Source: Miscanthus floridulus
Lineage: Eukaryota > Streptophyta > Magnoliopsida > Poales > Poaceae
Reading direction: 5' to 3'
NCBI RefSeq assembly: GCF_019320115.1
Contig: NC_089598.1
Span: 84,453,844 to 84,517,843, forward strand
Length of the DNA stretch: 64,000 nt
Positions 24,440 through 37,545 of the stretch are shown here, piece after piece; the first letter of the stretch is position 1, and each line of letters starts with the position of its first letter. The notes under the pieces are model-generated. The model ran no database searches. It was not told where the DNA came from and saw only the letters and a list, made by a program, of their open reading frames with translations. Both the position numbers and the translations under genes were made by a program.

Positions 24440-25625
24440 TACCACGCAAAAAGGAGGAAACGACGAGACACCGGGCCACGCCCGTGCTCCACTGAGCTCG
24501 ATGGCTCAGCGCAAAATCGCATTACAAGATTGCCGGCATGAGGGCTTGGCACACGCATCCATCCGATTACAAAAGGTTGGAGCAATTAATCCATCATAAA
24601 CGGATTATATATGGTGGCGGCGGTGGCTCACATCCAAGGTGTCAAACACGAGGTCCAGCTCCTGCAGCCAAAAAACATGTTAGAGACTTAGACTTTACTA
24701 AAAAACAATAATAATCTGTTTCATTACAGGCCGATGGTAAATATGGCTGCAAGAAAGCCCATCCATTCGAGCTTTGCCGAGCTTTGCCTCTTAAGAGCAG
24801 TAAGTATGGTTAGGTGAAATTAAATATCACCATGCAAAAGTAGCAGACTAGCTAAATTGTTACCCTCAACCTCAAGTGGCATGGGTGATTGACCAGTAAT
24901 AATAGTGGTACACGTCTTTGCCATTTAATTTGATCATCGACACGCACATGCAAATACATATTACATAGGGCCAGACACAAGCATAAATATCAGTATGGTT
25001 CATGGCCTCAGTCGCCCACATTCTAGCACCAAGGAGCCTAACATATAAACAGAAGTATGCACCAATTGCAAAGGCTACTAGCTAGCACCAAATCGAAGCG
25101 ATACATTCATTGAGCAACGGCACTGATCAAGGAGTTGGCCATTCATTGAGCAACGACACTGATCAATGGCACTGATACATTCATTGAGCAGCAAGAGAGT
25201 GCAGAGGAAGAGGGAGACCGGGCCAAACCTGGAGAAGACGTGCCATAATACTGATGTTGTGGCCTACTGCGGATCTTGGAGAAGCCTGTGTCTCGTGGAT
25301 CTAACACAAGAACGAGGGCTTCAAAGTTCAAACATAGCACAGAGAGGAGGATGAAGAAGGGGATGAATTGGAGGAGATAGACACCTCAAAGAACCTTGAA
25401 CCACTTAGGGGCGAGGTGGGCCTAGGACGAGGACAACGTGAGGCGTGCGCTGGCCGTCCGGAGAAGAAGCACACATGCGTGTGGGGCCAGTGGGGGCGGC
25501 GGCGCTGCTGGATCCGGTTGGAGAAGATGAGGCGACGGAGAAGAAGGCTTGGCGGCTACTAGATCCGGTTGGAGAAGAAGGCGATGGTGATAGAGAGGAA
25601 GAGAACTAAGGGAGAAGGGCGTGGT
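24440..25625. promoter_or_regulatory. Leader and intron region of the ULP1-like gene, no separate gene recognised
   Basis: The stretch is non-coding on inspection. A direct repeat of CATTCATTGAGCAACG with CACTGATCAA nearby occurs around 25105-25195. A purine-rich segment (25180-25620, GAGAAGAAG words on the plus strand) precedes the TATA-like TTTATAAA at 25625-25632. On the minus strand this would be a promoter followed by a CT-rich 5' leader and introns of the gene at 23490. Confidence 0.45.
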
Positions 25626-25638
25626 TTATAAAGGGGGA

Positions 25639-25917
25639 CCTGTAGTCCCGGGTGATTGTTAGAACCGGGACTAAAGGTTTTTTAGTCTCAGGTGATGGTT
25701 AGAACCGGGACTAAAGGTCTGACCTTTAGTCCCGGGTGTAGCCATGGCCCGGGAGTAAAGGGGATTTTGGCGGCCCGTGAAAACGCAGCCCATCTTTAGT
25801 AGTCCTGGGTGATGGTTAGAATCGGGACTAAAGGTTCTTTAGCCCCGGGTGATGGTTAGAACCGGGACTAAAGGTCTGACCTTTAGTCCCGGGTGGTTGG
25901 TCCACCCGGGAGTAAAG
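25639..25917. repeat. Second block of CACTA C subterminal-type repeats
   Basis: CCGGGACTAAAGGT and CTTTAGTCCCGGGTG words alternate in both orientations, including two copies of GGTGATGGTTAGAACCGGGACT. They belong to the same repeat family as 20232-20480. A perfect TTTATAAA at 25625-25632 sits at their left edge. No CACTA terminus is found to the right, so this is either an internal promoter with transposase-binding sites or the truncated end of a second element. Confidence 0.7.
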
Positions 25918-26355
25918 GTGGGCTGCAGTTTGGCTTCCCGCCAGTTTGTAGAAGTTTTTCCTTTTTTATATATTTCTTTTATATAAATATGCAGAGAGTT
26001 GTTAATTGCCTAGTAAATAAAATATTAGCAAAAAAATACAAAAAGAATTCCGGGACCTGGTTTTGCATTATTGTACATAAAAAAATCTATAACATAAACT
26101 CTTTTGTTTTACCGTATAAATATTTAACATAGTGTAAATAATAATCATAATTTTCACCATGCAAAAATGTACTACTTAATTAAAATCATTAAAACTATTG
26201 CTTTTCGACAGGAAATTAGTTTTCATATCTTATTGACGTTGATCATTTGTTTTTTCATCACACATTCTCCACAGGAAATCCACCGTCAAGCAGAAAATTC
26301 ATTTAAATGGTAGAAAATATGAATACACGATAGAAATATGAATACACTATATATA

Positions 26356-27834
26356 TCAAGCGGGCATAGTAGTGAACTTCTTCTTAACGTATATCCCTTG
26401 GTTATGATCGTGCTGTAACCATGTAGTGTCCTCATCATTTAGCTGGATGCTTGGGTCTTTGTTCACTGTGAAGGGTGGAATTCGGTCATCCTTTTCATAA
26501 TCTTCTGATATGTCTGACTTGTCTTCAATTCCAACGATGTTTCTTTTCCCTGAAAGAACTATGTGGCGCTTTGGCTCATTGATTGGGTCGTTGTTGTTTT
26601 TCCCTCTCTTCGGTTTTGTAGACATGTCCTTGACATAGAACACCTGATTCACATCCTTGGCAAGGACGAACGGTTCATCTTTGTACCCAATATTATTGAG
26701 GTCCACGGTTGTCATTCCATACTGGTTGTCGACTGCTACCCTGCCTCCAGTCACCTTTACCCATTGGCACTTGAACAAAGGTACCTTAAAAGTAGGTGCA
26801 TAGTTTAGTTCCCATATCTCCTCTATGCGCCATAATATGTTTGCTTATTTCCATTAGGGTCGGTGGCATATATGCGGACACCACTATTTTGGTTGGTGCT
26901 CCTTTTATCTTGGGCTACTGTGTAAAATGTATTCCCATTTATCTCGTACCCTTTGTATGTGAGGATATGCCATGATGGCTGCCTAGCCAACAAATACAGT
27001 TGCTCATCAATACTCTCATCACCCTGACATTCTTTTCGCAACCAGTCGCTAAAAGTTTCCATGTGCTGACACGTAATCCAAGCTTTAGACTTCCCTAGAA
27101 ACTCGGATCGGAGCAACTCTTTATGTGTCTCGATATATGGATCCACCAAGGAGTTTTGCAGAACTGTGTAGTGTGCTTTATTAAAATAATTGTCCTGCAT
27201 ACCAATATATGTTTTCTTCCCTAGTGTCCCCTTTCCACTTAGTCTCCCCTCGTGTCGTGATTCAGGAACACCAATCGGGTCAAGGTCGGGAATAAAGTCA
27301 ACACAAAACTCAATGACCTCCTCTGTTTCATAGCCCTTGGCGATGCATCCTTCTGGCCGAGCATGGTTGTGAACATATTTCTTTGGGACTCCCATGAACC
27401 TCTCAAAGGGGAACATGTTGTGCAGGAACACAGGACTGAGAATGCTAATCTCCTTGACCAGGTGAACTAGGAGGTGTGTCATGAGAATAAAGAAGGAAGG
27501 AGGGAACACCAACTCAAAGCTGACAAGACATTGAACCACATCATTCTGTAGTTTAGCTAGATCCATTGGATCGATTGCCTTCTGAGAAATTGCATTGAGG
27601 AATACACATAGCTTCATGGTGGCTAGACATACATTTGGAGGTAGAATTCCCCTTAAGGCAATTGGAAGCAATTGCGTCATGAGCACGTGGCAGTCATGGG
27701 ACTTTAAGTTTAGAAATTTCTTCTCTGGCACATTTATTATACCCTTTAGATTCGAGGAGAATCTAGATGGTACCTTGATGCTTGCTAGGCATTCAAACAT
27801 GCTTTCCTTCTCTTCTTTGCTAAGAGTGTAGCTG
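26356..27834 (-). pseudogene. TNP2-type CACTA transposase, C-terminal half (DUF4218 and DUF4216)
   Basis: This is the continuation of the transposase that begins at 41542, cut by the retrotransposon at 27835. The frame resumes exactly after the 5-bp duplication AGCTG. DUF4218-like sequence spans about 27770-27250 (blocks such as H-D-C-H-V-L-M-T-Q-L-L-P). A DUF4216-like region spans about 27000-26680. A one-base deletion near 26828 shifts the frame, and coding continues as a second open segment, 26808-26356, to a stop. The DUF domains usually follow the TNP2 (Transposase_21) domain in grass CACTA transposases, which fits the order across the insertion. Confidence 0.85.
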
Positions 27835-29938
27835 TGAAAGGACCTTGATGTTGCTTAGGAGGCCTAGAGGGGGGGTGAATAGGCCTGTAAAAATTCAACT
27901 TGAAACTCTGTTAGAACAGAAGGCGGCACTGCCGGCCTTATAGGGCGGCACTGCCGCTCTTCAAAAATAAAGCAGACAACATTGAGATTTCACAGATAGT
28001 AACCAGACCCTCTCAGCTACTCAATCCTGCAAATTCAACTCAAAACTCTGTTAGAATAGAGGGTTGCACTATTGGCCTTATAGGGCGGCGCTGCCGCTCT
28101 TCAAAAATAAAGCAGATGGTGTTGAGATTTCATAGATAGTAACCTGACCCTCTCAACTGCTCAATCCTGCAACAGAAAGACAAAATCCAGTTCAAAGACT
28201 AGATACCACAGAAATCTCACACAAGAGAGGATCGAGCTACTAAACCCTAACAACAGCTGGCAAAGAGCTAAACTAGCAAGAACACAAAGTGAAGCACGCG
28301 AGACACAAAATTTATCCCATGGTTCAGCTCGCCACCAAGGCTTGCCTAAGTCCACGTTGTTGAGGCATCCACAAAAGGATTGGCTCGCCACCAAGGCTTG
28401 CCTTGCCCTCGTTCTCAAATCAAGAGAATGAACTCTTGAAGTGAGGGGTAATTTCTTAGCTGCAGGATGAGGTTACAAACCTCCTAAGGCTGCCACATGA
28501 GTTAGCAAGCACAAGGGCAACGCCTAGCCGGCTAGGAGCAAGCTCCAAGAGTAACAAACCCTAGAACCATTGGCCAAACATGAACCAAATGCTCTTAGAC
28601 TTTGGGAATCAGTGGATCTGCTCTCTAATCGAGTTTTGCTGCCTTTTCTCTCAAGTTTTGATGGTGGAAATCAAGGATTGCTTGGGAGCTTGAAGGAGCA
28701 ACAATGGAGGAGAGAGAGGTGAGCTTTGGTCTGTTAAGTTTCGAACTGAACCATTGGAGAAGAAGCCTCTCCATTGTGGGCCAGCCCAAATGGTATTTAT
28801 ACCTCTTGGGTCCCAACGGTCGTTTATGGGCGGCACTGCCGCCCTAGACAAAACAGGTAGAATCTGGAGATTTTTGGCTGGGTAAGAGGATATAGATCTG
28901 TAGTTTTGAGCATCTGGTTGCATAGTTGACCAACTGTACTAGAATCCCTCTTTATAGTATGGCTTTTCCTAAACTCAAATTCAAAGCATAAAAGAATGTA
29001 AATGCCTTTGAGCTGGTTGCCACTTCATTTAGCAAATGAGGACTTCTATTATCGAATATGTTTTCCTCATTCTCATTATACCTTGATTATGTGACTTGAA
29101 CCATTTCCATACATATGAGTCCACCTTCATGGCTTCAAATCACTTCCACTAATGATTTGATCATCAACACAATATGACTCCTCATAGCTTGAATATACCT
29201 CGACTCAATGCCAGTACTCTCTTCTTCACCTTAGCCATGGTACCTCGGTTGCTAAGTCGTCGCTTGCCCTTCACCTTCACTTAGTAACTCAAAGCCCTTT
29301 CCTTGCTATCTTCACCCTATCAAGCCATACTTAAGTCACATTATATTAAGCATCCATTGAAAACCATTTCTTCAATATTTTGATCCTTGCTTGAATATTT
29401 TCTAGATATGAATGTTGAGATTAATCAAGCTTCAGTTTGTCTCACATAGAGACATACATGGATCAACATCAATATGGTCAAGCTAATTCATGATTCCTTA
29501 TTCCCTTCTCATTTTGGCTTGACTTTCCAATTGACCTTTCATATATTCATCCATGTAAGCAAACCAATGTAGAGACCGACTTATATCCACTATACATTGT
29601 CATTTACCAAGTATGTTTGCTTTCACATGATGCTATGATATCCCACAACATAAAAGTCATTTCATTGATTCCATTTGCATTGTTGTCTTTTGCTTGAACT
29701 AGACTGCTTCCATAAACTTCCAATACAACAATACATAGTTTGGCATTCACTTTAACACAATGTGGCATATCATCAAGTTTGCCTACTAGTTGAACCTTGT
29801 ATATACTTGTTAATACACAACCCACAAGTATATGCAATAGACTCAATTTCCTGTTCAACACTTAGCAAACTTATTAGACCTTTAATTGTGTTGTCATTCA
29901 ATTTACCAAAATTCACTAAAGGGCTAGATGCACTTACA
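27835..29938 (-). repeat. 3' LTR of the gag-only element
   Basis: 2,104 bp, collinear with the 5' LTR at 37546-39663. It contains an internal tandem duplication of about 138 bp (27893-28030 and 28031-28170) that both LTRs share, so the duplication predates insertion. A TATAAATA box on the minus strand lies at 28794-28801. The other LTR has a 16-bp insertion near 38590. Confidence 0.9.
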
Positions 29939-29952
29939 ATCTCCCCCTTTTT
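29939..29952 (-). other. Polypurine tract of the gag-only element
   Basis: On the minus strand AAAAAGGGGGAGAT abuts the TGTAAGTG start of the 3' LTR. The purine run and position are textbook for plus-strand priming. Confidence 0.85.
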
Positions 29953-32900
29953 GGTGATTGATGACAACACAACTAAAGCTTACAAGAGATTGATAAACAT
30001 TAGGATTTTGAATCCTATTATATAGTGAGCTCCCCCTAAATGTGTGCATTGAAGGAATTCAAATTTTGGCCTCAAATGCCAAATGCACATATTTCAAATG
30101 AAGTGTGGGAACTCTCCTATATCTTGGCATCCATGGGGTGCAAGCTGTAACATGATAACCATGATGCTCATGATAGTTAATGCACTCAAAGATTGCTGAC
30201 CAGCAGAGGGCGGCACTGCCATACCAGAGAGTGGCACTGCCGCACCTGCCTGACCAGCACAGGAGAAAACAAGCATCACTCAAGGCATGAATACCACACA
30301 CTAGCATAAATGGTCCTTATCAAGAGCATCAATTTAAACTATCCTTGCACACACCACAATATTTTTTTAAACCTTATATGTATGCCTCTCCTTTACCCCT
30401 TTCCATCCTCATATCAATCTCTCTCCCCTTACATTCCACCCCAATATTTCTCCCCCTTTGACATTAATCTCCAAAAAGGATCTCTCCACCAAAAGGAAGA
30501 AATAATGGTCGACAATTGAGGGCAAGAGTAGGTAAAAGTTTAGCATATGGGATTTCTCGCCTATTTTCTACCAAACAAAGTATGCAACTTTTAGGTCAAG
30601 ATTCTTGAGAGGTTAGTATATTTGGCTCATACCTCACTTAGATGATAGTATAACATGAGACAAACTCATGCCATCACCACAAGAGGTATCAACCAAATAA
30701 CTAAAGAATTCTCTAATCACCACCACAAGAACAAACTTATGGTGTGACCCAAAAATTGCATACACATGCACACACTAGCATGTAAAGGCCTAGATGCACA
30801 AAGGTAATACATGAGTTCATGGAGCTATATACCTTTGTTCTAAGCCTCATAATCTCCACCATGAAGATGATTTCAATACTTGGATTTAATGCTTTGATGG
30901 GACTAGTACTTCTTTATGCAAGATAATTTCATTTGTGCCCATCTCTCATCATCATCATCTTCAAGGAGATATCATAAACTTGTGCTTGATATCAATTGAA
31001 AGTCCATTGCTAGCTCTTGTTGTCATATTGAGATATCAGCTGAAGACATATTTCTTGATATACCAAGTTAAAGATTATCAATCAATACCAATTGAAATAT
31101 GATCTTCATAATTTTGACACCAATTGAGAGAGTCTTCACAGGGCTTTGTAATGTTTTGGTCGTTAGCAGCTAGCCCAAGGGCCGTGGGATGAGTATATAT
31201 ACACCCAAAACCAAAACTAGCCATTGAAGTTCAAAAACTAGCTATCAAGACCTGTACTGGTGCGGCACTACCGCCCTTATGCGTGGCACTGCCGCAGCTC
31301 TCAGAAACAGCACAGGTCACCTCACGAAAAACGTCATATCTCTTTACTCCGAACTCCATTTTTAGTGATCTTGGACTTTCTGGAAAGCTTGTTTCGAGAG
31401 CTATCCAGCCCAACCAAGAGAAATCCCAAAGATCAACAAGTGAGAGTGTTGTTCTATTGAAAGGATCTTCACTAGTTGATGCTAATTGGAATGAATACCC
31501 GTATCTCATAATGTCACCTAGGAAATGCTCATAAAGACAAGAGATAGCATTAAATTGCACAAGAGAATTTCACAACCAGTGATCATTTTGGATGTGGAAG
31601 GCATGTAGATCACTAATTGCAAAACCTTATAACATAGACTAAATTCCCCCTTTTTTTGATAGTGCATACATATACATGTGGAAGGCAAGAACATAGGCAC
31701 TTTTGGTCAATTAAGTCCAAACAAGGGAATTTAAGCTATATTATGGAGAGTAGCTACTTAAGAGATAAAAATACAATCCAAATGAATATGAGAGATAATC
31801 AATTTGGATTGAGTCAATGTAGCATACTCATGAGAGACTCATTCTCAGCAAGAGACTACACAAATTCACTAGAAGAAAAGGTTAGTCTTAAAAGACACAA
31901 GGCATAGGATGGGCTCCCCCTTAATATATGCATCAAGTGCTTGAATTACTTGTGAAATGCACTAGAATCGGTTTAAGAGTCGAGGGAAGTTCATCCTATA
32001 TCTTGGTAAAGGCATGATAAATTTGCAACAATTGAAATTATGCCAAGGAAACATACCACCACCAAGGTAGATAGATCACCACACATATTTTCATCGATAT
32101 GACCATCATAGGTTAGACTTCAATGATTTGGATGGCTATAGTTCTCTCTTTATGAAATGTGGTGAATTAGAGATTTTGTGATCATTCAAGATCCATATTA
32201 GTTTCCTAGTTCTTTCTTTACCTAAAGCAACTCACACAGAGAGCAAAGGTAAAATTCATGAAATTTGCAAGTTATGAACTAGGAGTTACCACTCTTTGTT
32301 GATAAGATCCTGGGAGATCAATGGGATGGATCATAGGTACTTGATGAGCACTTAGAGAGGAGAAATAGCAATGAAAGCCCACTCTTCAATTATTTTCTCC
32401 ATCTCATCCAAATCTAGGTCCATTTAAAGGATTGGGACATTCAACATTTAAACCAGGAGCACTTGGTTTATAAAGACCGAGACCTCCTAGAATAATTGTG
32501 AAACACCTAGAGAATCCAAAGGAACTACCCATCCTCCTTTTTCCATGTGTGTGACTGCACATCAAACACTTGAAAGAAACCAATAATCCCACAAGATATA
32601 GGCTAAGCTCCCCCTAAATTTGTGCATACAAGAGTACACAAAGTTCACTTAAGCACAATAACAATATGAGGTCAAGGGAGTGACTTGCACTATACTTCAA
32701 CTGATTTGAACTCCTTGAAACTGCTTGCAATTCAATAGTTTCAGCTGATTACTTCTTGTTCCAACTAGTTGCAATCACTTGCTGCTGCTTGTACTCTGAT
32801 TGCAACTTATTTGGACCCTTGTGTGAGTTCTTTTCTTCCATTGAAACTCCTTTAGACCAAATTTATATTTCTCATATTTACTGATTCTTCATGACCAACT

Positions 32901-35264
32901 TGAGAGCTAACTCAATCTTGTTGCCACAATGCAATCTAATTCCATTCAGTCAGTTTTCAGATTCTGTCATCCTCAGAAAGGACAAAGAAATCCATATCTC
33001 TCAGACCACTAGCCCAATATGCATGAAATTTGGTAGAGATCTTCATCTATGAGTCCTCTAACTTCTCTAAAAAAATTTAGCTCATTTGAACTCCATTTGG
33101 TCTATGAAAATAATTTTCTACCAGAACTGCTCAAGTATGAAACTACACTGTTGAAGCTGACAGAAACCAACTCAAAATTGATTTTCTTCAAAATCAATCT
33201 TCATACCAATTGTACAGCAACAAGTACTAGATGTGTATAGCATGCTCACAAAGTTTCAGGTCAATTTATTAGTATTTGAATCTCCAAATCCATGCTTGAA
33301 GGCAGTCAACTCAGATTTGCAATTTTCTGGACAGATTTGATGATCGATGATTCTTCTTCTTTTCCTGTCCAATCTTTGAGGTGACTTCAGTTGAGAATAC
33401 ATACAAGATGTTATATCCATTCAGTCCTCTCATCAACACTCGTAATCTTGTGAATTCTTCTTGTATAGCTTATTCAAATCAACCTCAAACTTGATTCAAG
33501 CGAAACTAGAACTTTTGATCTAAATGGCCTTTAGCAGCAACAACTTTCTTTAGGTGAAGAATAACCTTTAAGCTTGTGAATTAAATTAGCACAACATCTT
33601 CTTATTGATTTTGTATGAATAAGCTCAATCACAAGAAGACATTAGTAACACAAGCACTAGTTTTCCATTTAGTAACCATTTATATGTGGATGACAAGTGG
33701 GTTACCAAAATGGAGAAACCTCATAACATGGACTAAATCTCCCTTGATGTCTCATGCACATTCTTTTGAGTGGAATGGAAATGTAAATGTGCATGGTTGG
33801 TCATTTAAGTCCAAAGGGCAGATTTAACCCATATTATGGTGAGTGGCTAACATAGACAAATCTAATCCAAATTAGCTAGAGAGAAAATACATCACATGAT
33901 TTTGGATTGATAGCCTTCATATAATAGAACACTCTATTTGAGAAGCACATTCTCATTTAGTGAGACTACATAAATCACTTAGAGAGAAAGATTAGTCTCA
34001 CAACTCTAGCCATAGATTAAAGTCTCCTTTTATAAGTGCTCTAAGTATTTGAATTTCTCACATAGTACTTTATTCATTTAAGAACTTGAGATTTTCACTC
34101 TATGTCTAGGTCATGGCAACAATAGTGTAATCAATTTGAACTATGTCAAGAGATACTCACAACCATTATAGCATGTAGATGCCCATAAGATGAGAATGAG
34201 AATTTGGCAATCTAACATATGACAAGATTCCATCAAGTAGGAAGTTCTTGACTTGTGACTAATAAGTCCCTTTACTTGACTTGAGCTTGATTCTTTATTC
34301 TTGGCCATTTTGAAATCTACTTGTATCCTCCAATGTGTACCAAGATTCCAAATCCATCAAACCAACTCATAATGTGCACGAACATAAACTTGCTTCATCT
34401 TGTTTTTCTTGGTTTGAAGTCCACAAAGGAAAGTCAAGTCACCTATGTTGCTTGATGTGGATGATCAATTCAATTTTGATCATATTTCTATTCTATGACC
34501 AGCAACCAATGAATATCCTCAAGTGCTTCTATTATCCTAAGTGGCTACACAAGACACAAAGGAGTTTAGTTTCAAATAAATTGCACTTGAGATTTAGATG
34601 TTACCACCCTTCTTGATCGTAATGGATGAGGTGGTCTTTTCATCTTCATCTTGCACATATGAAGGTTGTAGATTTGTCCACAAACTAGAGTGGAGTCAGC
34701 TGCTACTATGTAGGAGGGATGGCACTGCCGCCCTTGGGTGCGGCACTGCCGCCCTACTGATTTGCAGTAGGGGTGTGCTGCACCTCTGCATCAGAGTTGT
34801 CAGTGGAATTTGGTACAACAGCAACTTGAGGAGCTTCCACTTTTGTAGCATGTACTTCTTGTGGTCTTATATCACCAATGGCTATTTTCTTGATTGCTCC
34901 ACAAGGTGGTTCCTCATTACCTACAACATGAATAAGATCTTGCTCTACTAGAGAGCCATTAAAAGCATCATATGGCAAATGATTCACTTAGACTTGAAGT
35001 ACTCTAGCCACTCTTAATAATTCACAAACACATACATATTTGTGAACTATTAGAGACCACACATGTCAAGTGGCTAGCTAGCAAGGGTTAGGTACTAGTT
35101 ACCGAGGTGAATATGAAGTTTGAAGTATTTCCATTGATTCATCTTTGGGTCAACCATATAAGAATATGCAATGTGAATTGATTGATAGCTTGAGTGAATA
35201 TTTTCAATCAACTTGCTCAAGCACCCCGAAGGTTCATATCACCTTCAAGTACCTACAACACTTA
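29953..35264 (-). other. Long non-coding region of the gag-only element
   Basis: No coding domain is visible over 5.3 kb. The stretch holds an old internal duplication (about 31615-32060 and 33708-34160, offset near 2.1 kb) and scattered GCGGCACTGCCGC words. It also has several polypurine-like words (CTCCCCCT on the plus strand at about 30027, 31914, 32609 and 31646). Such repeated polypurine-like sites could be old LTR borders. Confidence 0.6.
31615..34160. repeat. Diverged internal duplication in the gag-only element
   Basis: The segments at about 31615-32060 and 33708-34160 share the same order of words: CCTTATAACATAGACTAAAT / CCTCATAACATGGACTAAAT, then GGTCAATTAAGTCC / GGTCATTTAAGTCC, CATTCTCA.CA, GAGACTACA and TTGAATT. 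They are clearly homologous but diverged, and they lie in direct orientation. Confidence 0.7.
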
Positions 35265-37493
35265 CTAAGCACAATTTGGTACCCAAACTATGTTGGGTCC
35301 ATTATGGTTAGTCACAAGAGACTTAGGCACCCAAATGACCTGTGTGCTAGCACATGGTGAACTAATCACCTTTCTAGCATAAGTGTCATTTTTGGGCCTC
35401 CTAAGCATATTTAAATCAATTGACAAGTTGAGCTTAGAAGTGTTACCCATAGGACAATCCTTACTTAAATGTCCCTTTCCTTTGCAAGTGTAGCATAGGC
35501 GGTTCTTGTTCTTTCTAGCCTTCTCTTCGTGCACTTTGCTTGCTACCTTGCTAATGAACCTCTTTGTTGATGATGACAAGCCTTCACTTTTCTTATTAGG
35601 ACATGAGCCAATTTCATGTCCCTTCTCATGACAACCATAACACTTCCTCTTGCTTCTTCTTGTCTTGTTCTTTGGAAGTGTGGCTTGATCATCGACCTTG
35701 TTGGAACACATAGAAGCATTGTGTCCCATGTTGGAGAACTTGACATGAGCCATCTTCTTCTTCTCTTGGATCTTGCTCACGCCCTTCTCTTCTTTTTTCA
35801 TGGGGCAATCTCTGACATGGTGACCGTCTTTCTTGCACTTGAAGCAAGTGATGAGAGTCTTCTTTGATTGACATTGCACCTTGATGGCCTTGGGAACTTT
35901 CCTGTTCTGTCCAGGTGCGGCACTGCCGACCTTGGGGTGCGGCACTGCCGCAGTCTGTGCAGCTGGCTAAACTACTGCATTCTGGATAGATTGCACTTCT
36001 TTAAGTATCCCCTTCACTTTGCCATTGTTGGACTTGTAACCTTTTTGATAAGGCTTGATGCATGCATCGGTTGATCCCTTCTCAAGCTTCTTCACCATGT
36101 CTTCATGGTTATCTTCAGAAGGTTGAGCATTACACTTGCCCTTCCATTGAATCAAGTCCCTTTTTAGCATTTCAACTTTTTCCTTGAGCTGTTCGTTTTC
36201 TTTTGCAATGAAATCATCACAAGTTTCTACAATTACATGCTCAATGGAAGGTTGGCTTGCTTGAGAGCAACACTTGTTAGCACATGATAAAATAGATGAA
36301 ACTTGTGTATATGTGCATTTGTGAGTGTGAGGTTGGTATGATTTTACCGTTGTTACCATAACCTCATGAGCCACTTCTAGCATGAGATGAGACTCCATAA
36401 GCTTCTCATGAGAGCACAAAAGCCCATCATGACTTTCTTGTAAAGTCTCATTTTTGCTAGTAAGCCTTTCCAACTTGTGTTTGAGCATATAATTCTGATC
36501 TTCTAATTGAGCAACACAAGATAGAGAGTTAATAGTATGAGTTTGCTCAATTAACAAGTTTTCATACCTTTGGACCAAGCTAGCATGAGAGCACTTAAGG
36601 TTTTCATGCTTTTTGGTCAACTTCTCCAAGCATTTGATCTTTTCAACGAGAAGCTCTTCTTGCTTGTAGAGATCTTCTTCTTGCTCTTGAATCTTCTCTA
36701 TGAACTTGATCACTATCAACTTGTCTTTCTTGCTTAGACGTGCAAGGTGTTGATTGATCTCATCATCATCACTACCACTGTCACTGTCACTGTCACTGTC
36801 ACTCTCACTCTCACTTGCCACTTTCTTCTCTTTCTTTGCCATGAGACCGATATGTGAAGTGGTATAGAGAGTTGAGCTTCTTGGTAAGGTGGATTCATCA
36901 TTTGGCTTCCACCGATCACAAGCTTCTTCTTCCTTCAAAATGTTAGTCTCACAAGAACTAAAGAAAGTAGAAGTACCACATGTAAAAATATTGTTCTCAC
37001 CAACTATTTCATTACCATCCAATAAGTCATATGTTGGCGAGGAAGTGGATGTGGCATGATCAAATAGGCCTTTTGAGTGAATCACTTGAGGCTCATCATT
37101 TGTTGATGAAGTTGAGCATTCCTCAAGTGGGTTTTCTAATGAGAGGTTGCTCTCTTCACATTTGGAGTTGCCATACATTTCCTTGAGTGTGGTCCAAATG
37201 ATATGAGCGTCACCAAGTGGTTTACCATCTCCAAATATGACAGCATCAAATACATCTTCACTCAAAGCACTAAATAAGACATTAGCAGCTTGAGCATTGA
37301 GTTGTAAGCATTTCACTTCCTCTCTAGATAGGTAGATCAAATCATCATGAGGAGGTGAAATGCTCACATCTACAATCTGCTCTATTTGAGGACCCATGGT
37401 CCTAAAAACATCAAGCACACTAGCAGACCAAGATGTATAATTTGAGTCATCTAAAAGTAAAAGTTCTAGAGATACCTCCTCACTTGTCGACAT
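35265..37493 (-). pseudogene. gag: Gag-like protein with coiled coil and three CCHC zinc knuckles (one stop)
   Basis: Likely nucleocapsid protein of the element. The ATG is at 37493, 35 nt after the primer site. The N-terminal part resembles the copia-type gag domain (UBN2/Retrotran_gag-like: N-Y-T-S-W-S at the start, then W-T-T-L-K-E-M-Y). It is followed by an acidic Ser-Asp repeat (about 36790-36760) and a long Glu/Lys/Leu coiled coil (about 36720-36400). Three zinc knuckles of form CX2CX3GHX4C follow (about 35855-35815, 35650-35610 and 35500-35460). One TAG at 35967-35969, explained by a C-to-T change, splits the 742-codon frame; otherwise it is intact. No pol follows, so replication would depend on another element's enzymes. 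Confidence 0.85.
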
Positions 37494-37531
37494 CGTTCTC
37501 TCAAGGTGTTAAGCCCGAAATTGAGAGCCAG

Positions 37532-37543
37532 GCTCTGATACCA
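37532..37543 (-). other. Primer binding site (initiator-Met tRNA type)
   Basis: On the minus strand TGGTATCAGAGC lies two bases inside the 5' LTR end (…TTTCA). It is the classic plant tRNA-iMet primer site, which supports a copia-type origin and fixes the element's orientation. Confidence 0.92.
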
Positions 37544-37545
37544 AT

